Part shown: piece by piece, positions 6,253-13,954 of the stretch
Position numbering within the stretch: position 1 is the stretch's first letter
Layout of the letters: every line of letters begins with the position of its first letter
From: JBGPIT01 sp041485125
Lineage (GTDB): Bacteria; Desulfobacterota; Binatia; UTPRO1
Assembly (NCBI GenBank): GCA_041485125.1
Contig: JBGPIT010000091.1
Span: 1 to 13,954 of the forward strand
Length of the DNA: 13,954 bases
Reading direction: 5' to 3'
The notes under the pieces: model-generated
What the model was told of the DNA's origin: nothing
Databases searched by the model: none
The model's input: only the letters and a program-made list of their open reading frames with translations
Program-made: the position numbers and the translations under genes

Positions 6253-9200
6253 GTGAGGGGGAGAGGCATCGCACGTCGAGCTGACGCCACCGCCTTCGCC
6301 GTTCTCGCGCTCCTCGCCCTCGTGCCGTGCTCGGCGCGCGCGGACCAGGTCCTCGACGACTTCGAGGACTCGAGCGGCTGGACGACCTCGGCCTCGCCCG
6401 GCGCGAGCATCGAGATCGCGCGCGACAGCGGACCGAGCGGGTCCGCCATGCGTCTCGACTTCGACCTGCACGGCGGCGGCTACGTCATCGCGCGCAAGGC
6501 CTTCGCGCTGACGCTCCCCAAGAACTACGCCTTCAGCTTCCAGCTGCGCGGCGAGGTGCCGCCGAACACGTTCGAGTTCAAGCTGATCGACGCGGCGAAC
6601 GACGTGTGGTGGAGCCAGCGCCACGACTTCGTGTTTCCGGCCGACTGGAAGAAGATGACGATCAAGCAGAGCCGCATCCAGTTCGCCTGGGGACCGTCCG
6701 GCGGCGCGCCGCCGCGACGGATCGCCGCGATCGAGATCGCGATCGCGGCGGGCGAGGGCGGCAAGGGCTCGGTGTGGCTCGACGACCTGCGCTTCGAGGA
6801 GCGCGAGACGTACGTGCGCGGCGACCTCACGCCGAAGGTGACGGCGTCGACCTCGGTCGAGGGCCACGAGCCCGCGCTCGCGATCGACCAGCGCTGGCAG
6901 ACCAGCTGGCGGAGCGGCACGCTCGCGCCCGAGCAGTGGCTGCTCCTCGACTTCGGCCGGCGCCGTGAGTACGGCGGCCTCGTCATCGACTGGGACTCGG
7001 ATGATTACGCGACCGGCTACAAGGTCGAGGTCTCGGACGACGCGACGACCTGGACGTCGGTCTACGAGGTCACGACCGGTAACGGCGGGCGCGACTACAT
7101 CTACGCGCCCGACGGCGAGTCGCGCTACATCCGGCTGTCGCTCGCCCAGAGCAGCCGCGGCCAGGGCTACGCGATCGCCGAGATCACCGTGAAGCCGACG
7201 GCCTTCTCGAACTCGATCAACGAGTTCTTCGAGGCGATCGGCGCCGACGCGCCGCCCGGCGCGTTCCCCAAGTACTTCTCGGGCCGGCAGACCTACTGGA
7301 CCGTCGTCGGCGCCCCCGGCGACGACAAGGAGGCGCTGCTGAACGAGGAGGGCATGCTCGAGGTCGACAAGCACGGCTTCTCGATCGAGCCCTTCCTCTA
7401 TGCCGACGGCGCGCTCGTCACCTGGAACGACGTGCAGACCGCGCAAGAGCTCGAGGGCGGCTCGCTGCCGATCCCGGCGGTGACGTGGACGCAGGAGCGC
7501 CTGGGGCTGCGCGTGCGCGCGTTCGCGTCGGGCAGCGCCGGCAGCTCGAACCTCTACGCCAGCTACCAGGTCGAGAACCGTAGCGACGCGCACCAAGACA
7601 TCGTCCTGTTCCTCGCGGTGCGGCCGTTCCAGGTGCTGCCGCCGTGGCAGTCGCTCAACATGATCGGCGGCGTGACGCCGGTCCGCACGCTCGACTTCGA
7701 TGCCCGCACCGTCACCGTGAACGGCAATCGGCAGGTGATCTCCCTCACCCCGCCCGATCGCTTCGGCGCCGCGACCTTCGAGCAAGACCTGGTGAGCGAC
7801 TTCCTCCGCCACGGCCGCGTGCCGCTCGAGCCGCGCGTGAGCGACAGCTTCGGCTACGCCTCGGGCGCGCTCGAGTATCGCTTCAGCCTCGAGGCGGGCG
7901 CGAAGGCCGAGGTGCACGTCGTGGTGCCGTTCCATCCGCCGATCGCGCCCGCGATCACCGCGGCCGCCGACGTGCCGGCGCACGTCGCCGCGCAGCTCGC
8001 GGCCGCCACGAGCGAGTGGCACTCGCTCCTCGGCCGCGTCGAGCTCGACGTGCCGGCGACGGCGAAGAAGCTCGTGCAGGTGCTCGAGAGCACGCTGGCC
8101 TACACGCTCATCAACCGCGACGGCCCCGCGCTCCAACCGGGCTCGCGGAACTACGCGCGCTCGTGGATCCGTGACGGCGCCTTCACGTCGTCGTCGCTGC
8201 TCGAGCTCGGCCACACCGAGGAGCCGCGCGAGTTCATGCAGTGGTACGCCGGCTTTCAATTTCCGGACGGCCGCGTCCCGTGCTGCGTCGACCGTCGCGG
8301 CGCCGACACCGTGCCCGAGAACGACAGCAACGGCGAGTTCATCTACACGGTCGCGGAGTACTACCGCTTCACCCGCGACGTCGGCTTCCTCTACGCGCTG
8401 TGGCCGACCGTGACGCGCGCGGCCGACTCGATCGCGGCGCTGCGCGCCGAGCGCACGACCGACGCCTACACGCGTCCCGACAAGCAGGCCTACTTCGGCT
8501 TGATGCCGGAGTCGATCAGCCACGAGGGGTACTCCGCGCACCCGGTCCACTCGCTGTGGGACGACTTCTTCACCTTGCGCGGCTTGAAGGACGCGGCGAC
8601 GATCGCGCGCATCGTCGGCGACTCCGAGCGCGCGGCGCGCTATGCCGAAATGCGGGACGCCTTCCGGAACGATCTGCACGCCTCGATCGGGCGCACCATG
8701 GAGATCCACAAGATCGACTATATTCCCGCGTCGGTCGAGCTCGGCGACTTCGATCCGAGCTCGACGGCGATTGCGATCTGGCCGGCCGGCGAGCTGGCGA
8801 TCCTGCCTCCCGCCGCGCTCGCGCGCACCTACGACCGCTACTACGAGGAGGTGCAAGAGCGCCTGCGCGCCGGCGTCGCCTCCGACGTCGCGCACAGCGC
8901 CTACGAGCTCCGCAACGTCGAGGTCTTCGTCCGTCTCGGGCAGCGCGACCGGGCCTACGCGCTCTTGCAAGCGCTCCTCGCCGATCTGCGGCCGGCGGCC
9001 TGGAACGAGTGGCAGGAGATCACCTGGCACGACCCGGCAACGCCGCGCTTCATCGGCGACATGCCGCACACGTGGATCGGCGCCTCGTATGTGCACTCGC
9101 TCCGCAGCATGTTCGCGTATGAGCGCGAGGACGACGGCGCGCTGGTGATCGCCGCCGGCATTCCATCCGAATGGATGGCGCAGAGCGACGGCGACGGGAT

Positions 9201-9444
9201 CGGCGTGACGCGCTTGCCGACGCACTACGGCGTGCTCACCTATCGCCTCGCCAACGCCGCGCCGAACACGCTCCGCCTGCGCCTCTCCGGCGATTTGAGC
9301 ATGCCGCCGGGCGGGATCGTCATCGCACCGCCGCTGCCGGGCCCGATCACGACCGTCACCGTGAACGGCAAGCCGGCCGAGCCGCTCACGCCGATGACGG
9401 TGCGGATCACGGACTTTCCCGCCGAGGTCGTCCTCGAGTACTGA
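6253..9444 (+). CDS. Exported multidomain carbohydrate-active protein: CBM-like, F5/8C and (alpha/alpha)6 domains
   Basis: The 1063-residue product starts at a GTG, with AAGGG at 6240-6244 eight bases upstream. A Sec signal peptide has a basic start (RGRG, RR), a hydrophobic core at 14-25 and a likely cut after SARA (residue 30). Residues about 32-180 look like a beta-sandwich carbohydrate-binding module: DDFEDSSGW at the start and GSVWLDDLRFEE at the end. Residues about 185-312 fit an F5/8 type C (discoidin, CBM32-like) fold: PALAIDQRWQTSWRSG, then QWLLLDFGR, YKVEVSDDATTW and SRYIRLSL. Residues about 315-585 look like a large beta-sandwich. Residues about 590-960 resemble an (alpha/alpha)6 glycosidase barrel, with SWIRDG (Asp641) and NEWQEITWHD (Glu919, Glu922) as candidate acid/base sites, by analogy with the WxRD motif of GH15/GH100-like enzymes. 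A beta domain ends it. I cannot assign a GH family. It probably trims or cleaves the glucan before import. Confidence 0.75.
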   Translation: MRGRGIARRADATAFAVLALLALVPCSARADQVLDDFEDSSGWTTSASPGASIEIARDSGPSGSAMRLDFDLHGGGYVIARKAFALTLPKNYAFSFQLRGEVPPNTFEFKLIDAANDVWWSQRHDFVFPADWKKMTIKQSRIQFAWGPSGGAPPRRIAAIEIAIAAGEGGKGSVWLDDLRFEERETYVRGDLTPKVTASTSVEGHEPALAIDQRWQTSWRSGTLAPEQWLLLDFGRRREYGGLVIDWDSDDYATGYKVEVSDDATTWTSVYEVTTGNGGRDYIYAPDGESRYIRLSLAQSSRGQGYAIAEITVKPTAFSNSINEFFEAIGADAPPGAFPKYFSGRQTYWTVVGAPGDDKEALLNEEGMLEVDKHGFSIEPFLYADGALVTWNDVQTAQELEGGSLPIPAVTWTQERLGLRVRAFASGSAGSSNLYASYQVENRSDAHQDIVLFLAVRPFQVLPPWQSLNMIGGVTPVRTLDFDARTVTVNGNRQVISLTPPDRFGAATFEQDLVSDFLRHGRVPLEPRVSDSFGYASGALEYRFSLEAGAKAEVHVVVPFHPPIAPAITAAADVPAHVAAQLAAATSEWHSLLGRVELDVPATAKKLVQVLESTLAYTLINRDGPALQPGSRNYARSWIRDGAFTSSSLLELGHTEEPREFMQWYAGFQFPDGRVPCCVDRRGADTVPENDSNGEFIYTVAEYYRFTRDVGFLYALWPTVTRAADSIAALRAERTTDAYTRPDKQAYFGLMPESISHEGYSAHPVHSLWDDFFTLRGLKDAATIARIVGDSERAARYAEMRDAFRNDLHASIGRTMEIHKIDYIPASVELGDFDPSSTAIAIWPAGELAILPPAALARTYDRYYEEVQERLRAGVASDVAHSAYELRNVEVFVRLGQRDRAYALLQALLADLRPAAWNEWQEITWHDPATPRFIGDMPHTWIGASYVHSLRSMFAYEREDDGALVIAAGIPSEWMAQSDGDGIGVTRLPTHYGVLTYRLANAAPNTLRLRLSGDLSMPPGGIVIAPPLPGPITTVTVNGKPAEPLTPMTVRITDFPAEVVLEY

Positions 9445-9451
9445 GCGAGCG

Positions 9452-12400
9452 ATGATCGACCGCGAGTCGAGCCTCGAGCGGCTCGGGGACGCCGCGCCGC
9501 ACGGACGGCTGTTGTCGAACGGCCGCTACACGGTCCTGCTCACCGGCGCGGGCACCGGCCGCTCGACCTGCGACGGCTACGCGCTCACCAGCTGGAGCGG
9601 CGATCGCACCGAGGACGGCGACGGGGTCTTTCTCTACTTGCGCGACCTCGACGACGATGTGCTGTGGTCGGCCGCCTTTCATCCGGTACGACGGGTCGCG
9701 GAGCAGCTCTCCGCGACATGGGTCCCCGGGCATGTCGGTCTCACGCGCCGCGATCGCGGGATCGAGAGCACGGTCGAGGCGTGCGTCGCGCCGGGAGATG
9801 CGATCGAGATCCGGCGGCTCCGCTTGCGGAACGTCTCGGAACGAGCGCGTCGCATCGAAGTCACGAGCTACCTCGAGGTCGTCCTGTCCGACCCCGCGGC
9901 GCACGCCGCCCATCCGGCTTTTGCGAAACTCTTCGTCGAGACCGAGTACGCGCGCGACGTGGAAGTGCTCTTGGCGCGGCGGCGGCCGCGGAGTCAGAGC
10001 GAGCATCATCCGTGGATGCTGCACGCGCTGCGCGGCCCGGGTGCGCTCGAGGTCGAGACCGATCGCGTGCGGTTCGTGGGGCGCGGTCGGTCGATAGCCA
10101 GGCCGCGGGCGCTCGTGTCGCGAGCGGCGTTGTCCGGGACGACCGGCGCGGTCCTCGATCCGATCTTCAGCACGCGACGGGTGGCGACGCTCGAGCCCGG
10201 TGCGCAGACCGAGCTCACGTTGCTCGTCGGCGTCGCGCCGACGCGAGACGACGCGCTCGCGCTCGCCCGACGCTACGAGACCGCGGCGGCGGTCGACGGC
10301 GCGCTCGCGGCGGCCGTTGAGGCCGAGAGGCGTTTGCTCCGCGAGCTCGGCCTGCAGCCGGACGAGGCCGAGCGCTGGCAAGACCTGGCGGTCGCGATGC
10401 TCTACGGCGACCCCGATCTACGCGCCGACCCGGCCGTTCTCGCTCGCGCGTCGGGGAGCGTTGCGACGCTAGGCGCCTACGGCGTGCGTGCCGCTGCGCT
10501 CGTCGTGCTGGCGGTGGTCGATTGCGAGGCGCAGCTCCAGACCGTCGGCCCGCTCGGCCGCGCCTGGCGCTACTGGACGGCGAAGGCGCTTCTCGTCGAC
10601 GTCGTCTTCCTGTGCGGGACTGCGACGCTCGGCGACGAGGTCGGTCGGCGTTGGCGCGAAGCAGGCGACGGCATGAGCGGTCTGGTCGTCCTTCTCCGTG
10701 ACACGATTCCGGCGCAGCACGTCGATCTCTTGCTCGCGTGCGCGCACCTCGCGTTGGGCGCGCGGCGGGTGCGTGGCAAGGCGCAGCAGAAGGCGTCGGC
10801 AGTGGCGTCGAGGGCTGCGCCGCCGACCCGACCGGCCGGCGATCCAGCGCGCCGCGAGACGCCGGGCGTCGCCGCGACGGAGCTCTTGCTCGACAACGGC
10901 TACGGCGGCTTCCGTCCCGACGGTCGCGAGTACGTCGTCCGCGTGAAGCCCGCATCGAGCGACGACGCTGGCCGACCGCCGATGCCGTGGGTCAACGTCG
11001 TCGCCAACGAGCGCTTCGGATTTCTTCTCAGCGAGGCAGGTGCCGGGTACACCTGGAGCCGGAACAGCCGCGAGAACCGGCTGACGCCGTGGCTGAACGA
11101 CCCGCTCCTCGATCCCCACGGCGAGGCGCTCTACGTACGCGACGACGAGACCGGCGCGTTCTGGTCGCCGCTGGCCGGTCCGGCGGCGCCGGCCGCGCTC
11201 GTCGAGGTACGACACGGCTTCGGGTACACGTCGGTCGCGCACACCAGCCACGATCTCGCGCAGGAGGTGGTGGTCTTCGTACCGCAGCAGCCGCCCGATC
11301 CTCTGAAGATCACCGTCGTCCGACTGCGCAATCTGGCCGAGCGACCGCGTCGGGTGTCGCTCTTCGCCTATCAGCGACTCGTGCTCGGCGTGCTGCCGTC
11401 GGAGAGCGGTCGATTCGTCGTCACGGAGCACGACGCCGCATCCGGAGCGCTGTTCGCGCGAAGCGGATTCAACGGCGAGTTCAGCGGTGCGACGGTCTTC
11501 GCCGCAACCCTCGCGCCGGCCGGCGCGGCGAGCGCGTGGAGCGGCGACCGCACGGCCTTCATCGGACGGAACGGCTCGCCGGCCGCGCCGGCCGCGATCG
11601 TCGCGGGCGCCACACTCGACCGCCGGACCGGCGCCGGCCTCGATCCGTGCGCGGCCTTGCAGACGACGGTCGACATCGCGCCCGGCGCCGAGGTCGAGGT
11701 GGCGTTCCTCTTTGGTGAGGCGGCCGACGAGAACGAGGCACGAGAGCTGTCGGCGCGCTATCGTACCGGCGGCGCGATCGCGAGCGCGCTCGACGGCACG
11801 CGAGCGTTCTGGCGCGCGCAGCTCGACACGCTCTGGATCGAGACCCCGTCACCCGCGATCGATCTCGTCGTGAACGGCTGGCTCGCGTACCAGACCCTGA
11901 GCTGTCGCCTGTGGGGCCGCTCGGCGCTGTACCAGTCCGGCGGTGCCTTCGGCTTTCGCGATCAACTGCAAGATTCCGCGGTGTTCTTGATGACCGACCC
12001 GGCGCGTACGCGCGCGCAAATCCTGCTGCACGCCGCGCACCAGTTCGTCGAGGGTGACGTCTTGCACTGGTGGCATCCGCCGCTCGACAAGGGCATCCGG
12101 ACGCGCTTCTCCGACGATCTCCTCTGGCTCCCGTACTTCGCCGCCGCTTACGTCCACACGACCGGCGACTGGAGCCTCCTCGACGAGGTCACCGGGTTCG
12201 TCACCGCGCGGCCGCTCGAGCCGGGCGAGGACGAGACGTTCCTCGTGCCGTCACTCGCCGCGGAGCGCGCCGACGTCTACGCCCACTGCTGCCGCGCGAT
12301 CGACCGCTCGCTCACCGCTGGCGCGCACGGCCTGCCGCTCATGGGCAGCGGCGACTGGAACGACGGCATGAACCGCGTCGGCCGGGAAGGGCGGGGCGAG

Positions 12401-13357
12401 AGCGTCTGGCTCGGGTTCTTCCTCTTCCGCTTGATCGACGACTTCGTGCCGCTCTGCGAGCGGCGCGGTGATCACGAGCGAATCGCCCGCTATCGCGCCT
12501 ACCAAACGCGCCTGCGCGGCGCGCTCGAGGAGGCCGGCTGGGACGGCGCCTGGTACCGCCGCGCCTACTACGACGACGGCACGCCGCTCGGCTCCGCCGC
12601 GAGCCAGGAATGTCGCATCGACGCGCTCGCACAAGCGTGGGCGGTGCTCTCCGGCGCCGCGCCGCGTAAGCGCGCCGTCGCCGCGATGGACGCCGTCGAG
12701 CGCGAGCTGATCTCCGAGCAGGACGGCATCATTCGCCTGCTCACGCCGCCCTTCGACCGCGACCCGCACGATCCCGGCTACATCAAGGGCTACGTCCCCG
12801 GAATCCGCGAGAACGGCGGCCAGTACACCCACGCCGCTCTCTGGGTCGTGCAGGCCTTCGCCGCGCTCGGCCGCCGCGACCGCGCCGCCGCGCTGCTCGC
12901 GATGCTGAGCCCCGTCAGCCACGCACGCTCAAATGAAGCGACGGCGCGCTACCAGGTCGAGCCCTACGTCGTCGCCGCCGACGTCTACAGCGTCCCGCCG
13001 CACGTCGGACGGGGCGGATGGACCTGGTACACCGGCTCCGCCGGCTGGATGCGCCGCATCGCCGTCGAGTCGATTCTCGGCGTCCGCATCGTCGGCGGCG
13101 ACACGCTCGTCATCGAGCCCTGCATCCCCGACGAGTGGCCGCAGTTCACCCTGCGCCTCCGACTACCGAACGGCGGCAGCGTCTATGCGATCACGGTACG
13201 AAACCCGGAGCGTGACGCGTCGACGATCGCGTCGGTGACGGTCGATCAGCGCCCCGGGACGATCGAAGCGGGTGCCGCGCGCGTCCCCATCGCGACCGAC
13301 GGCGGGATGCACACGATCGAGGTCGTGCTCGGATCTAGACTCGATTCGACTCCGTAG
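9452..13357 (+). CDS. GH94-family phosphorylase-type protein resembling the C-terminal half of cyclic beta-1,2-glucan synthase (ChvB/NdvB)
   Basis: The 1301-residue product has no signal peptide or clear membrane helix, so it should be cytoplasmic. It has two copies of a beta-sandwich module: residues 1-300 (LLSNGRYTVLLTGAG, then LYLRDLDDDVLWSAAF) and about 478-795 (LLDNGYGGFRPDGREYV, then YTWSRNSRENRLTPW). Between them is a helical stretch. The (alpha/alpha)6 catalytic part carries GH94 marks: SGGAFGFRDQLQD (829-841), KGIRTRFSDD (880-889), GSGDWNDGM (965-973, containing the family's general-acid Asp), ENGGQYTHAALW (from 1120) and GGWTWYTGSAGW (ending 1199, phosphate-site type). GH94 enzymes split beta-glucosidic bonds with phosphate, and relatives acting on beta-1,2-glucan release glucose-1-phosphate. 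The GT84 glycosyltransferase, membrane and cyclising parts of ChvB are absent, so breakdown rather than synthesis is inferred. It starts 7 bp after the previous stop. Confidence 0.88.
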   Translation: MIDRESSLERLGDAAPHGRLLSNGRYTVLLTGAGTGRSTCDGYALTSWSGDRTEDGDGVFLYLRDLDDDVLWSAAFHPVRRVAEQLSATWVPGHVGLTRRDRGIESTVEACVAPGDAIEIRRLRLRNVSERARRIEVTSYLEVVLSDPAAHAAHPAFAKLFVETEYARDVEVLLARRRPRSQSEHHPWMLHALRGPGALEVETDRVRFVGRGRSIARPRALVSRAALSGTTGAVLDPIFSTRRVATLEPGAQTELTLLVGVAPTRDDALALARRYETAAAVDGALAAAVEAERRLLRELGLQPDEAERWQDLAVAMLYGDPDLRADPAVLARASGSVATLGAYGVRAAALVVLAVVDCEAQLQTVGPLGRAWRYWTAKALLVDVVFLCGTATLGDEVGRRWREAGDGMSGLVVLLRDTIPAQHVDLLLACAHLALGARRVRGKAQQKASAVASRAAPPTRPAGDPARRETPGVAATELLLDNGYGGFRPDGREYVVRVKPASSDDAGRPPMPWVNVVANERFGFLLSEAGAGYTWSRNSRENRLTPWLNDPLLDPHGEALYVRDDETGAFWSPLAGPAAPAALVEVRHGFGYTSVAHTSHDLAQEVVVFVPQQPPDPLKITVVRLRNLAERPRRVSLFAYQRLVLGVLPSESGRFVVTEHDAASGALFARSGFNGEFSGATVFAATLAPAGAASAWSGDRTAFIGRNGSPAAPAAIVAGATLDRRTGAGLDPCAALQTTVDIAPGAEVEVAFLFGEAADENEARELSARYRTGGAIASALDGTRAFWRAQLDTLWIETPSPAIDLVVNGWLAYQTLSCRLWGRSALYQSGGAFGFRDQLQDSAVFLMTDPARTRAQILLHAAHQFVEGDVLHWWHPPLDKGIRTRFSDDLLWLPYFAAAYVHTTGDWSLLDEVTGFVTARPLEPGEDETFLVPSLAAERADVYAHCCRAIDRSLTAGAHGLPLMGSGDWNDGMNRVGREGRGESVWLGFFLFRLIDDFVPLCERRGDHERIARYRAYQTRLRGALEEAGWDGAWYRRAYYDDGTPLGSAASQECRIDALAQAWAVLSGAAPRKRAVAAMDAVERELISEQDGIIRLLTPPFDRDPHDPGYIKGYVPGIRENGGQYTHAALWVVQAFAALGRRDRAAALLAMLSPVSHARSNEATARYQVEPYVVAADVYSVPPHVGRGGWTWYTGSAGWMRRIAVESILGVRIVGGDTLVIEPCIPDEWPQFTLRLRLPNGGSVYAITVRNPERDASTIASVTVDQRPGTIEAGAARVPIATDGGMHTIEVVLGSRLDSTP

Positions 13358-13370
13358 GCGTCACGCGCGC

Positions 13371-13386
13371 CTGCGGCGGGCCGCAG
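13371..13386 (+). terminator. Possible stem-loop after the five-gene operon
   Basis: CTGCGG, loop CGGG, CCGCAG forms a perfect 6-bp GC stem with a tetraloop, 13 bp after the stop of the GH94 gene. No T-run follows, so it is not a classic intrinsic terminator. Its place right after the operon end makes a termination or mRNA-protecting role possible. The rest of the gap to 13513 shows nothing else I can support. Confidence 0.3.
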
Positions 13387-13513
13387 AGCAGCTACGGGAG
13401 AGGATCGGTCTTTCGCGCTCGTCCGAGCGGGCGTCGCCTTCGTGGACGGCGTGCAGCAACCGACCAAACACCGCAAGCCGCGAGCGCGCGTAACACCGGT
13501 CGTTCCGCGTCGT

Positions 13514-13954
13514 TTACTTGTAGGCCACGCCTGCACTGGCGGGGCCTGCCAACGGAATCACCTCGGTCCTCCTGAAGCCCACCTCGTGACACCACCCGAA
13601 GAAGTCAGCAGCCGTGAAGTCGAACGCATCTCCGAACTCGATCAACATATTGAGCGACATCATGAGCCCGAACGCGTTCTCGCGTCTCGCGTCGTCGATC
13701 AGGTTCTCGACGACGACGAAGGCGCCTCCCGGAGGCAAGGCCTCGTAAGCGGCACGCACGAGGCGCATCTTCTTCTCCAGATTCCAGTCGTGGAGGATCA
13801 TGCCCATCGTAATCACGTCGGCCTTCGGCAGCGGCTCCGCGAAGAAGTCGATCGCCCTCGCGGAGACTCGATCCGAGAGTCGTGCGGCCGCGATCTTTCG
13901 CTCCGCGATCAGGGTCGCAGCGGGAAGATCCGCAGACGTGCAGCGAAGGTGGGG
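13514..13954 (-). CDS. SAM-dependent O-methyltransferase (C-terminal part, 5' truncated by window edge)
   Basis: Read leftwards from the window edge, the frame is open for 146 residues to a TAA at 13514-13516. It fits the SAM-binding domain of the methyltransf_2 (acetylserotonin or hydroxyneurosporene O-methyltransferase-like) family. Visible marks are RVSARAIDFFAEPLPKAD, then VITMGMILHDW, the LVRAAYEALPPGGAFVVVE strand-turn-strand, a Met-rich SLNMLIEFGD segment and a C-terminal FRRTEVIPLAGP. ILHDW holds the His that acts as catalytic base in this family, followed by Asp. The GTG and ATG codons near 13800-13816 are internal, since conserved sequence continues upstream. The N-terminal dimerisation domain and the SAM glycine motif lie outside. 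It is convergent with the sugar operon, 156 bp away, and probably unrelated to it. The substrate is unknown. Confidence 0.8.
   Translation of the reverse strand, partial: PHLRCTSADLPAATLIAERKIAAARLSDRVSARAIDFFAEPLPKADVITMGMILHDWNLEKKMRLVRAAYEALPPGGAFVVVENLIDDARRENAFGLMMSLNMLIEFGDAFDFTAADFFGWCHEVGFRRTEVIPLAGPASAGVAYK

Noticed and set aside
6226..9225. 999-residue open frame on the minus strand
   Set aside because: It mirrors the third codon positions of the exported enzyme gene, has Arg/Ala/Val/Asp-biased composition and no recognisable motif.
9452..13357. Full cyclic beta-1,2-glucan synthase (NdvB/ChvB)
   Set aside because: Only the C-terminal GH94 half is present. No glycosyltransferase or membrane region lies upstream in frame, and the preceding gene is a complete exported enzyme.
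1..13954. CRISPR arrays, insertion sequences, tRNA or rRNA genes, prophage
   Set aside because: No regularly spaced repeats, transposase or integrase motifs, or cloverleaf-like sequences were seen. Coding density is high and composition looks even throughout.

Overview
The window is about 14 kb of very GC-rich DNA from a Gram-negative bacterium. It encodes a periplasmic glucan protein of the OpgG type, ExbB/ExbD inner-membrane motor proteins, a lipoprotein sugar-binding protein and a signal-peptide-bearing enzyme. A cysteine-rich repetitive secreted-type protein is cut by the left edge. High GC, ExbBD and such Cys-rich proteins fit an environmental deltaproteobacterium-like lineage (Myxococcota, Binatota or similar). 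That placement is inference, because no taxonomic marker is present.

Layout. 1-426 (+): 3' end of a Cys-rich, probably exported protein, convergent with the next block. 436-3148 (-): a tight operon transcribed right to left as opgG, exbB, exbD. 3149-3196: a 48-bp divergent control region with a tandem TTGTCCA repeat. 3197-13357 (+): a five-gene operon whose genes overlap or lie within 7 bp of each other. Its genes are a lipoprotein sugar-binding protein, two ABC sugar permeases, a 1063-aa exported multidomain (alpha/alpha)6-type carbohydrate enzyme, and a 1301-aa cytoplasmic GH94-type protein matching the C-terminal half of cyclic beta-1,2-glucan synthase (ChvB/NdvB) without its glycosyltransferase half. 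13514-13954 (-): C-terminal part of a SAM-dependent O-methyltransferase of the acetylserotonin-methyltransferase-like family, cut by the right edge.

How the genes may work together. OpgG-family proteins (GH186) act on beta-1,2-glucan in the periplasm, and GH94 proteins related to ChvB phosphorolyse beta-1,2-gluco-oligosaccharides. Finding these two on either side of a sugar ABC importer, with a further exported enzyme, suggests a beta-1,2-glucan (osmoregulated periplasmic glucan or environmental cyclic glucan) scavenging and recycling locus. The steps would be periplasmic cleavage, capture by the binding protein, import, and cytosolic phosphorolysis to glucose-1-phosphate. ExbBD, co-transcribed with opgG, could energise outer-membrane uptake. 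No ATPase for the ABC importer, no OpgH, no TonB or outer-membrane receptor, and no regulator lie in the window. The pathway is inferred from family membership and gene order; the substrate is not proven by sequence alone.
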